Below, in pieces: positions 17,143-24,496 of a stretch of 64,000 nt of DNA (positions are counted from its first letter, which is position 1; each line of letters starts with the position of its first letter). Source of the DNA: Novosphingobium sp. IK01. Its GTDB lineage: Bacteria > Pseudomonadota > Alphaproteobacteria > Sphingomonadales > Sphingomonadaceae. A program made the translations under genes and the position numbers. A model generated the notes under the pieces. That model ran no database searches and was not told where the DNA came from. It saw only the letters and a program-made list of their open reading frames with translations. The stretch lies in NCBI RefSeq assembly GCF_033242265.1, contig NZ_BTFW01000001.1, forward strand, positions 2,625,001 to 2,689,000, in the 5' to 3' direction.

Positions 17143-18141
17143 TTATTGTGACGCGGAATGAACTTCGCGTGAAGGGAAAACCTCCGCGAGGAAGGCCTTT
17201 ACGGCATCGAGCGGGCGGGTCTCGCGGGCAAACGGGCGGGCAAAGGCGGTGATCAGCTGTTCGTGGTTGATCCCCTCCAGCACGGCGGCCCGTGTCGGAT
17301 GGCCCGCGCCGGTCATCGCATCGGCCAGCGCCAGACTGTGGCGGGGCAGGACGCGGGTGTCGTTGGCGCCGTGGACGAGCAGCAGCGGCGGGACGCGGGT
17401 TCCGGTCTTGCCACTGGTGTGGCGCAGGGCATGGGCGTGGTCGATCGGCTGGGTCTGGCGCAAGTTGGCGCAATGGCCGAAGGCGGCAATCGAGGCGGGA
17501 TCGTCGAGCGGCAGGAAATCGCTGGGCGCGGCCAGTGCGATGACCCCGGCCAGCGCCCCGGCATCGAGCCCTTGGGCCTCCATCCAGCGCCGGTCGAGGG
17601 CGAGGGCCAGCGCATTGTAGCCTCCCGCCGAATGGCCCATCAGCACCACGCGGCCCGGATCGCCGCCCAGCGGGCCGACATGATCGGCCACCCAGCGCAG
17701 CGCCTTTGCGCCATCTTCGAGCATGACCGGCCAGCGCCCGTGCGGCAGCAGGCGATAGCCCGCCAGCACGACCATGACGCCCAGCGGCGCGAGCGTGCGG
17801 GCGATGAAGCGGTAGTCGGCCACGCGCCCGCTGTCCCAGGCGCCGCCGTGGATGAAGACCACCACCGGCAGGGCGCTTGCCGTATCGCGCCGATCGCGCC
17901 GGGGATGGGCCCCGCGCGGCACGAAGACTTCGAGAACCTGCTGCGGATCGGGACCGAAGCGGGCGCGGGCGACCCGGCGCACGCCGCTGCGCCCCGCCCG
18001 CAACGCGAAGTCGGCGGCATCGAGCACGCCGACCGGATTGCGGGCCAGTGCGCGGCGATAGAGCATCCGTGCGGCCAGACCCGTGGCCAGGCTGCCCATG
18101 GCCGCCCCGCCCACGGCGATTGTCCATCGAAGTGCGGTCAT
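17143..18141 (-). CDS. Alpha/beta-hydrolase (HSL/BD-FAE-like esterase)
   Basis: A 332-residue hydrolase with an N-terminal hydrophobic segment (about 5-27) that may anchor it. The oxyanion-hole motif HGGAW and nucleophile elbow GHSAGG are both present, with Asp in HGANDTRV and His in GINHEQ completing a plausible triad. Substrates are probably small carboxylic esters; this cannot be decided from sequence. It lies between the BepA-like gene (11 bases) and the histidine kinase (24 bases), on the same strand. Confidence 0.83.
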   Translation of the reverse strand: MTALRWTIAVGGAAMGSLATGLAARMLYRRALARNPVGVLDAADFALRAGRSGVRRVARARFGPDPQQVLEVFVPRGAHPRRDRRDTASALPVVVFIHGGAWDSGRVADYRFIARTLAPLGVMVVLAGYRLLPHGRWPVMLEDGAKALRWVADHVGPLGGDPGRVVLMGHSAGGYNALALALDRRWMEAQGLDAGALAGVIALAAPSDFLPLDDPASIAAFGHCANLRQTQPIDHAHALRHTSGKTGTRVPPLLLVHGANDTRVLPRHSLALADAMTGAGHPTRAAVLEGINHEQLITAFARPFARETRPLDAVKAFLAEVFPSREVHSASQ

Positions 18142-18165
18142 TCTCTGTGCCTCATCCCGCGCGCC

Positions 18166-19602
18166 TTATCGCTTCGGCAGGTGAAGTGCCACCGCAAGGC
18201 CGCCACCGGGTGCCTCGTCCAGCACCAGCCGCCCGCCATGGAGCCGGGCGACCGCATCGACCATGGCCAGGCCCAGTCCGCCACCGGGCCGGGTGCGCGC
18301 ATTGTCGAGCCGGACGAAGCGTTCGACCACCCGCGCGCGGTCTTCGGGCGCGATGCCGGGGCCATTGTCGAGCACTTCGAGCACGACGCCATCTTCGGTA
18401 TCGGCGGTGCGCACGGTGATCGTGTCGCCGCCATATTTGAGGGCATTGTCGATGCAGTTGGCCAGCGCGCGCGAGATCAGTTCGCGGTCGGCGCGCACCG
18501 GGGCCGGGCTGAGCGCGAGGGTGAGCGCGACGCCCGATTGCTCGGCCAGCGGTTCGTAGAGTTCGACCATGTCGGCGGCCACTTCGGCCAGATCGAGCGC
18601 CACGCGGCGATCCTGCACCGCGCCGCCCTGAAGGCGGCTGATTTCCAGCGCGGTTTCGAGCATCGCGCGCAGGCCATCGGCATCGGCACGGGCGGCGAGC
18701 AGGGCTTCGGTCGCCTCGGCGATTTCGGGGCCCGCAGCGCCGGTGCCGGTGCCGCTGCCGGTACTGGCACGGGCCTGCTCCATGCGGACGAGCGCGGTGT
18801 CGATGGCAGCCGACAGGCGCGTGACCGGCGAGCGCAAGTCGTGGGCCAGCGCGCCCGAGACCGCGCCCAGTTCGGCCACCAGCGCGGCGATGCGCTCGGC
18901 CATGCGGTTCATCTGGAGGCGCAAGTGATCGAAGCCGTCGCCGCTGTGGCCTTCGTCGAGACGCATCCCGAAATTGCCCGCTGCCAGTTCCTCGGCGGCG
19001 CTGGCGATTTCATGCGTGCGGCGGCTGAGCGCCACGCCCAGCGCCACCGCGCTGATCAGCGAAAGGGTGACGGCCACCGTGATGGTCAGGCCGATGGCCG
19101 TGGCGAAGGCGAGGTTGAAGCGCTTTTCGCTGGCCCCCATCAGCCCCACGATCAGCTTGCCGCCATCGGGCAGCGAACTGGCCAGGACCAGCGCCTCGAC
19201 ATCGGGCGCATCGGCGCCGGTGCGGATCAGGACGCTGTGGGGGCGGACTTGCGGGATGATTTCGGGGACATAGCCGACATTGCTGATCACGGGCTTGTGG
19301 CCCGGCCCCGACAGGGTGATGAAGATGCCCGGATCGGCGGCGCTGCCGCGCTGCTGGCGGATGTAGTCGGCCAGCACGGCGCGTCCGCCGTCGTAATAGG
19401 CGGCCAGCAGGTCGTCGCGCACGTCGATCACCTGTTCCTCGCGGTCGGTGCGGACCACGCCGAGCATCTCGGTGCGCAGGAAGAAGATCGCCACCACGCT
19501 CGACAGCAGTTGCAGCACGAAGACGCTGGCCACCAGCCGCAACATGGTGGGCGACAGCGGCCGTCGCTGGACCGAAGCACCGGGCGTCAGGGTCTCAGGC
19601 AT
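18166..19602 (-). CDS. EnvZ-type sensor histidine kinase
   Basis: A 478-residue membrane kinase: helix 1 at about 20-43, a periplasmic sensor of about 115 residues, helix 2 at about 163-192, HAMP domain to about 245, then HisKA with phosphoacceptor His 254 in ALAHDLRSPVTRL. The ATPase domain shows NCIDNALKYG (N box), DNGPGIAP and GGGLGLAMV (G boxes). A Gly/Thr/Ser-rich insert (STGSGTGTG) lies between the two HisKA helices. It forms a two-component system with the OmpR-type regulator 47 bases upstream. Confidence 0.93.
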   Translation of the reverse strand: MPETLTPGASVQRRPLSPTMLRLVASVFVLQLLSSVVAIFFLRTEMLGVVRTDREEQVIDVRDDLLAAYYDGGRAVLADYIRQQRGSAADPGIFITLSGPGHKPVISNVGYVPEIIPQVRPHSVLIRTGADAPDVEALVLASSLPDGGKLIVGLMGASEKRFNLAFATAIGLTITVAVTLSLISAVALGVALSRRTHEIASAAEELAAGNFGMRLDEGHSGDGFDHLRLQMNRMAERIAALVAELGAVSGALAHDLRSPVTRLSAAIDTALVRMEQARASTGSGTGTGAAGPEIAEATEALLAARADADGLRAMLETALEISRLQGGAVQDRRVALDLAEVAADMVELYEPLAEQSGVALTLALSPAPVRADRELISRALANCIDNALKYGGDTITVRTADTEDGVVLEVLDNGPGIAPEDRARVVERFVRLDNARTRPGGGLGLAMVDAVARLHGGRLVLDEAPGGGLAVALHLPKR

Positions 19603-19649
19603 GACCGGGAGTCATGATGGGCAGGCATGATTGGGAACATCCGCACGGA

Positions 19650-20336
19650 TCAGTCGGCAGCCATGCGATAGCCCGCGCCGCGCACGGTGTGGAACAGCGC
19701 GCGTTCCTCGCCATCGTCGATCTTGCGGCGCAGGCGGCTGATGTGGACATCGATCACATTGGTGCCGGGGTCGAAGTGATAGTCCCACACCGCTTCGAGC
19801 AGCATCGTGCGGGTGACGACCTCGCCCTGGTGGAGCAGCATGTATTCGAGCAGGCGGAATTCGCGCGGCTGGAGCGTGATCTTGCGCGCGCCACGCCGGA
19901 CCAGACGGGTGAGTCGGTCGAGTTCGAGATCGGCGCAGCGCAGCACGGTGTCCTGTGCCTTCTGCCGTCCATTGCCGCGCCGCATCAGGGCCTGGACCCG
20001 CGCCAGCAGTTCGGCGAACGAGAACGGCTTGCCCAGATAGTCGTCGGCCCCGGCGGTCAGCCCGGCCACGCGGTCGTCGGTGCTGCCCAGTGCCGAAAGG
20101 ACGAGAACCGGAGTTTCCACGTCGGCAGCCCGAAGCGCCTTGAGAACGGAAAGTCCATCCATGCCGGGCAACATGCGATCGAGCACGACGACATCGAACT
20201 GGCTGTCGGTGGCCAGAAACAGTCCATCACGGCCATTGGCCGCACGGTCGACGGTAAACCCCTCTTCGGCAAAGCCGCGTGCGATATAGTCCCCGATCTG
20301 GGGATCATCTTCAACCAATAGTATGCGTCCGGCCAC
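19650..20336 (-). CDS. OmpR-family response regulator
   Basis: A 228-residue regulator with a receiver domain (VEDD at 8-11, phosphoacceptor Asp 53 in VVVLDRMLPG, Lys in YLGKPF) and a winged-helix DNA-binding domain (LQPREFRLLEYML ... RLRRKIDDG). The GTG at 20336 gives the usual VAGRILLVEDD N-terminus, but an in-frame ATG at about 20396 would add 20 residues, so the start is uncertain. It is divergent from the VirJ-like gene with about 75 bases between them, and those genes are plausible targets. Confidence 0.92.
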   Translation of the reverse strand: MAGRILLVEDDPQIGDYIARGFAEEGFTVDRAANGRDGLFLATDSQFDVVVLDRMLPGMDGLSVLKALRAADVETPVLVLSALGSTDDRVAGLTAGADDYLGKPFSFAELLARVQALMRRGNGRQKAQDTVLRCADLELDRLTRLVRRGARKITLQPREFRLLEYMLLHQGEVVTRTMLLEAVWDYHFDPGTNVIDVHISRLRRKIDDGEERALFHTVRGAGYRMAAD

Positions 20337-20411
20337 AAGCCCCGTCCATGACAGCAAGTTAATCTGGCCCTCACCCTTGCGACAGGGGGCGGGCATCATG
20401 CTCGGGCCATC

Positions 20412-21170
20412 ATGGCTATTGGCGGTATCGCTCGCAAGCTGTTTGCCCTGTCCGCTGTCCTGACCATGCTCGGGACGGCGATGACGGCGGCTGTGCTGGG
20501 GGCAGTGGGGCTGGGCGCGGTGGGCGGCTATTTCGACCGCACGGCCATGGTTTATCAGGCGCCACCCGGCGGGGCGCGGGGCGATCTGGTCGCGGTCTAT
20601 TTCTCCGATGCCATGGGCGGCGCGACCGGACCGGGCGAAGGGGTGATCGCCGCCTTGCAGGCGCACGGGGTGCCGGTGGTTGCGGTCAATTCTCCCTCGC
20701 TGTTCCGGTTCGGGCGCGACCGGGTCTTTGTCGATGCCCTCGTCGCGCGGGCGATGCGCCTGGCCCTGCTGCGCAGCGGGGCGGCGCGGGTGGTGCTGGT
20801 GGGCTCGGCCTTCGGCGCCGATGTGCTCGACACCGGGCTGGGCGCGGTTCCGGCCAACTTGCGCGCGCGGATCGCCTCGGTGGTGCTGCTGGAGCCCGGG
20901 CGGGCGGTCTATTTCCATGCCGATCCGATTGGCCTGCTTCATGTGAGCGGGCCCGACAGCGATCCGCGCCGGACGGTGCGGATGCTCCATGGCCTGCCGG
21001 TGACATGCGTGTTCGGTCTGGGCGACCGGGGCAGCCTGTGTCCGGCCCCCGAACTGGCCGGCGCACGGCGGATCGGGATCGATGATGGCCATTTGCTGTT
21101 AAGGCATTATCGGGCATGGGCGCAGCAGGCTACGCAGGCGGCGCTCTTTCCGCCCGCGCCCATGCATTGA
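20412..21170 (+). CDS. VirJ/AcvB-like alpha/beta-hydrolase, atypical nucleophile motif
   Basis: A 252-residue protein with an N-terminal membrane or signal helix (about 10-40) and one VirJ-type domain. The segment VVLVGSAFGADVLD aligns with the family elbow G-x-S-x-G-A-D-V, but the serine position is Ala. A C-terminal DDGHLL keeps the His. In Agrobacterium, AcvB hydrolyses lysyl-phosphatidylglycerol in the periplasm and is paired with the MprF-like LpiA. Here too an MprF-type membrane protein follows by 12 bases. Loss of the nucleophile suggests altered or absent hydrolase activity. Confidence 0.72.
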   Translation: MAIGGIARKLFALSAVLTMLGTAMTAAVLGAVGLGAVGGYFDRTAMVYQAPPGGARGDLVAVYFSDAMGGATGPGEGVIAALQAHGVPVVAVNSPSLFRFGRDRVFVDALVARAMRLALLRSGAARVVLVGSAFGADVLDTGLGAVPANLRARIASVVLLEPGRAVYFHADPIGLLHVSGPDSDPRRTVRMLHGLPVTCVFGLGDRGSLCPAPELAGARRIGIDDGHLLLRHYRAWAQQATQAALFPPAPMH

Positions 21171-21182
21171 TCGGTTGCATCC

Positions 21183-22250
21183 TTGAAAATTTTCTCGCGA
21201 CTTGGCGCCCTGGGCAGCCGTTTCTGGCGAACGCTGGCCATGCTGGTGCTGGCCGGGGTGATGAGCACGCTGGCCTGGCGGGCGCTGCGGCCGCTGGTTC
21301 ATGAACTGACCCCGCAACAGGCGATGGCCGCGCTCAGGGCCTTGCCGCCCGGCCATCTTCTGGCGGCGCTGGGGTTGACCGTGTGCAGCTATCTCCTGCT
21401 CACGTTCTACGACCGGCTGGCCTTGCGCATGGTCGAGAGCGACGTGCCGCTGGGCACGATGATGCGCGCCTCGTTCACCAGCTACACCCTTTCGCATACG
21501 CTCGGGTTCGGGGCTGTCACCGGCGGGTCGGCGCGGTTGCGGATCTATGGGCAGGCCGGGGTTTCGGCGGCCAAGGTGGCGCGGGTCGTGGTGATCGCGG
21601 GCATTGCCTTCTGGGTGGGGCTGGTCACGGCGGCAAGTCTGGCCCTGCTGGTCAATCCGGCTCCGGTCACGCTGGGCGGGCATACCCTGCCGGCTGGCCC
21701 GGCGCGGCTGGTGGCGCTCGCCGTGCTGGTGCTGGTGCCCGGCGGGGCCGTGGCGGCGCGGTTCTTCTCGGGGCGGTTCACGCCCGAGTGGGCGCGCTCT
21801 GGCTGGCTGGCGCGGATGCGGCAGGCGATCACCTTGCCCCATCCGGGCGCGGTGCTGGCGCTGGTCGGGGTCTCGACGCTCGAACTTTCGGCGGCGGCGG
21901 CGGCGCTCTATGTCCTGCTGCCCCATCCGCAAGGCTGGCACTTTGCCGCGTTCATTCTGGCTTATGCCATGGGGATGACCGCCGGGCTGGTGACCCATGT
22001 TCCGGGCGGGCTGGGGGTGTTCGAGGCGGTCCTGCTGGCCGCCTTGCCCGAATATGCCCATGGCGCTGCCAACGGGCAGACCGGGGCGGCCACGCTGGCG
22101 GCGCTGCTGGGCTATCGCATCATCTATTACATGCTGCCGCTGGTGGTGGCGGTGGGGATCAATCTGATGATCGAGGGGCGCCACTTCTGGGTGCGCTGGC
22201 GTGCGCGCCGCGCCCGGCGCCACGGTGCGACAGGCCCGGCTGCGAGCTGA
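21183..22250 (+). CDS. MprF-type flippase-domain membrane protein, no synthase domain
   Basis: The 355-residue integral membrane protein has about eight hydrophobic helices and the family signature SHTLGFGAVTGGSARLRIYG plus YRIIYYMLPL, as in the N-terminal flippase half of MprF/LpiA. The C-terminal aminoacyl-phosphatidylglycerol synthase domain of full MprF (about 850 residues) is absent. The predicted start is TTG at 21183 with no clear Shine-Dalgarno; ATG at 21240 is an alternative. A 173-bp repeat begins 31 bases after the stop. It may flip a lipid made elsewhere or belong to the broader YbhN-like group. Confidence 0.8.
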   Translation: MKIFSRLGALGSRFWRTLAMLVLAGVMSTLAWRALRPLVHELTPQQAMAALRALPPGHLLAALGLTVCSYLLLTFYDRLALRMVESDVPLGTMMRASFTSYTLSHTLGFGAVTGGSARLRIYGQAGVSAAKVARVVVIAGIAFWVGLVTAASLALLVNPAPVTLGGHTLPAGPARLVALAVLVLVPGGAVAARFFSGRFTPEWARSGWLARMRQAITLPHPGAVLALVGVSTLELSAAAAALYVLLPHPQGWHFAAFILAYAMGMTAGLVTHVPGGLGVFEAVLLAALPEYAHGAANGQTGAATLAALLGYRIIYYMLPLVVAVGINLMIEGRHFWVRWRARRARRHGATGPAAS

Positions 22251-22281
22251 ACGGACACGCGCGCCCAACCTTTCTGTTCTG

Positions 22282-22454
22282 TCTCAGAGCCCGACCCAAA
22301 AGTCCTTCGGGTCGGTTTGGCGTGTCTTTTGCGCCACCACGGCGTCGGCTGTTCGCCACGATGCTTCCAGCATCGCTGGGCTCTCAGCCTCCTTGTGGTG
22401 ACCCAAAATCCCTCGCCAAACCTCCGCCGACCGACTTTTGGGTCGGGCTCTCAG
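22282..22454. repeat. 173-bp palindrome-ended element, copy 1
   Basis: About 96% identical to 48906-49078 and of the same length. The ends are inverted repeats: AGAGCCCGACCCAAAAGTC at the left matches the complement of the right end. Inside are paired segments (GGTTTGGCG with CGCCAAACC; GATGCT with AGCATC). It lies between convergent genes, and its last bases provide the TGA stop (22451-22453) of the anti-sigma-like gene. It could be a MITE or a structured bidirectional terminator. Confidence 0.85.
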
Positions 22455-23455
22455 GGGAGCGGCGGAGGACCGCCCGCGCCGCCGGGGCCCCCAGACCCCA
22501 TGCCCCCCATTCCGTTGCCGCCCCTTCCGTTGAGGCCGCCACCCAGCGTGCTTTGCGGTCCGCCGCCGATGGCGCCGCCAAAACCATAGCCTTGCGGCAT
22601 GAACGGGCCCATCGCGCCATGCGATGCGCCCAGTGTCGGGCTCATCGCGCCATTGGCCCCCTCCGCACGCTGGGAGCCGGGATCGGGGGATTCGGCGGCG
22701 AGCATGTGGGTATCGGGCTCGACCGGGGTGAGCGAAGGATTGGGATCATCGTCGTCGAGCGCGGGGGCCTGAACGGCCGCCGGCGGGGCGAGCGTGGGGC
22801 GTGCCACGGTCTGGGCGCGCGAGGCCAGTGCCGTACCCGGACCGGCGCCCTGAATGGCGCCCTGCATGGCGTTTTGTCCGGCGGGGGGAAGTCCTGCGCT
22901 GGCGGTCTGGCCTGCGATGGTATCCGGGTTTGCTGCCGGGGTGAGGGCCAGAGGCGCGCTTTGCGCGGTGCCGACGGGCACTGCCGGGCCGGACGTGGTG
23001 TTTATGGCCAGCGTGAAGAGGCCAAGGCCCGCCAGCCCGGCTGCGGTCAGCCCCGCCGCGGTTGCACCCAGCCTCGGGCGGCGGCGGATCATCCGGCTCA
23101 GGCGTCCGTTGCGGGGGGCGGCCTGCGTGGCGGCGTCCATCGCGCGAAAGTCCGGGCGGATGCTTTCGCGCGGATGCCTGCTGACGAGGTGGAGCGGGGA
23201 GGCCATGACCGGGGCATGGCGGGCAGAACAGGCGGCGCGGTCCTGAGGGGGGGCAGGAGGGGCGGCGGGCGCCTGTGGCTGCCGGGGAACCTCGCGCACG
23301 ATCCGCGCGACGAGGCCGGGCGGCAGCGCCGGGGTCTCGTGCAGGGCGAGCATCCGGTCGAGCGTGGCCTCATCCTGCCACCCGGCGTCCCGCCATCCGG
23401 TATCGGTCAGCCGGGGGGATGCCTGCGGGCCGGGGGAATGCAGCGGGTTGCTCAC
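22451..23455 (-). CDS. Putative anti-sigma factor, single-span, Gly/Pro-rich tail
   Basis: A 334-residue protein overlapping the end of the ECF sigma gene by ATGA. The N-terminal 130 residues should be cytoplasmic. A single membrane helix follows at about residues 128-150 (GATAAGLTAAGLAGLGLFTLAI), and the rest is a low-complexity Ala/Pro/Gly-rich tail ending in glycine-rich repeats. Position and topology fit an anti-sigma factor, but no zinc-binding HxxxCxxC motif is visible. Its stop codon lies in the 173-bp repeat, so the natural C-terminus may have been altered. Confidence 0.65.
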   Translation of the reverse strand: MSNPLHSPGPQASPRLTDTGWRDAGWQDEATLDRMLALHETPALPPGLVARIVREVPRQPQAPAAPPAPPQDRAACSARHAPVMASPLHLVSRHPRESIRPDFRAMDAATQAAPRNGRLSRMIRRRPRLGATAAGLTAAGLAGLGLFTLAINTTSGPAVPVGTAQSAPLALTPAANPDTIAGQTASAGLPPAGQNAMQGAIQGAGPGTALASRAQTVARPTLAPPAAVQAPALDDDDPNPSLTPVEPDTHMLAAESPDPGSQRAEGANGAMSPTLGASHGAMGPFMPQGYGFGGAIGGGPQSTLGGGLNGRGGNGMGGMGSGGPGGAGGPPPLP

Positions 23456-24270
23456 GGGCGGCCATCCCTGAACGGGGAAGCGCCGGAACGGGGAGAAGCG
23501 CCGGTCATGGCCTGAGCGCCGCAGAAGGCGACATCGCCTGCATTGATGCCCCGTGCCTCAAGCAATTCCCGCATCTGCCGTCTCGCCCTGAACAACAGCG
23601 ATTCCATCGCCTTGATATTGAGATCAAGCACCTGGGCTGCAAGTGCATTGGACAAGTCCTCGTAATAGCACAGGACGAGCGCGGCTCTATAGCGTTCGGG
23701 CAGGTCGGCCAGGGCGCGGGCCACTTCCTCGCGCGCCTGTCGCGTTTCGATCACACGGTCGGCCAGTGGCGCGGTATCGATGGTCTCGGGCAGGTCGTCG
23801 GTCACCACGACACGCAGGCGGCGCTTGCGGTCGAAGCACAGGTTCATCGTCACGCGGTGCAGCCAGCCGACCAGCCCGGCCCCGGTGGGCGTCCAGCGCG
23901 GGGCATGCTGCCACAGGCGGGCAAAGCAGTCCTGCACCACGTCCTGGGCTTCGTGGGCATCGCCCAGCATGCGCGCAGCGACCCGATAGAGCGCGGCGGC
24001 GTGGCGCTCGACCAGGGCGGCAAAGCTGGCGTCGCACCCGTCGGCGACATGGCGCATGAGGGTGGCATCGTCGGCGGGCGGGTGCCGGTGGCGGGTGGGG
24101 GCGCGGGCAGGGTTTCGGGCTGGGCTCCGGGAGGCTGGGGCATGATCCTGCTGCTCCCGGACTTGCATGTCGGGATCATCGGTGTCGGGATCACCGTCCG
24201 GGCCAGGGGCATCGCTGCCTGAAGAAAGGGCAGTTCCCTGCCAGTCGCCGCAAAAGGTCATGCGGTCCAT
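23452..24270 (-). CDS. ECF-type RNA polymerase sigma factor
   Basis: The core shows sigma region 2 (AALYRVAARMLGDAHEAQDVVQDCFARLW) in parts AALYRVAARM and DAHEAQDVVQDCFARLW, and region 4 ([26 protein letters not shown]). The 272-residue length is large for the class because of a charged, Pro-rich N-terminal extension of about 60 residues and a 25-residue C-terminal tail. An alternative start at the Met in MQVREQQ would remove half of the extension. It is divergent from the autotransporter gene, a plausible target, and co-transcribed with the putative anti-sigma factor. Confidence 0.85.
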   Translation of the reverse strand: MDRMTFCGDWQGTALSSGSDAPGPDGDPDTDDPDMQVREQQDHAPASRSPARNPARAPTRHRHPPADDATLMRHVADGCDASFAALVERHAAALYRVAARMLGDAHEAQDVVQDCFARLWQHAPRWTPTGAGLVGWLHRVTMNLCFDRKRRLRVVVTDDLPETIDTAPLADRVIETRQAREEVARALADLPERYRAALVLCYYEDLSNALAAQVLDLNIKAMESLLFRARRQMRELLEARGINAGDVAFCGAQAMTGASPRSGASPFRDGRP

Positions 24271-24369
24271 CCGTCGCGCACGATGGTTGCTCCGTCCATT
24301 CCCTTGTCCCGCTTTTCAGGTGGGCTCCGGTATCTGAACGGCGAATTTACAATCTCCGAATTTTTCATA

Positions 24370-24427
24370 ACATTTCGGGCATTGGTATCAGAAGCAAGGT
24401 CATCCCGCGACATTTCAGACACTGGTA
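24370..24427. repeat. Direct repeats upstream of the autotransporter
   Basis: ACATTTCGGGCATTGGTA (24370-24387) and ACATTTCAGACACTGGTA (24410-24427) are 18-base direct repeats with three mismatches and a 40-base period. They lie in the AT-richer gap between the divergent ECF sigma gene and the autotransporter. They may be binding sites for a regulator placed on one face of the helix; the factor is unknown. Confidence 0.45.
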
Positions 24428-24496
24428 AAGCCCCGATGTCACCGATATGAATTGGGGGACGATGCCACTGGCCCGCCTGTGCGGCGAGCCCTTCCC

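Noticed and set aside
17263..19617. 784-codon plus-strand frame
   Set aside because: It is antisense to the esterase and histidine kinase, both with clear active-site motifs.
21383..23515. 710-codon plus-strand frame through the repeat
   Set aside because: It overlaps the flippase gene out of frame, the 173-bp repeat and the anti-sigma gene in antisense; no domain is seen.
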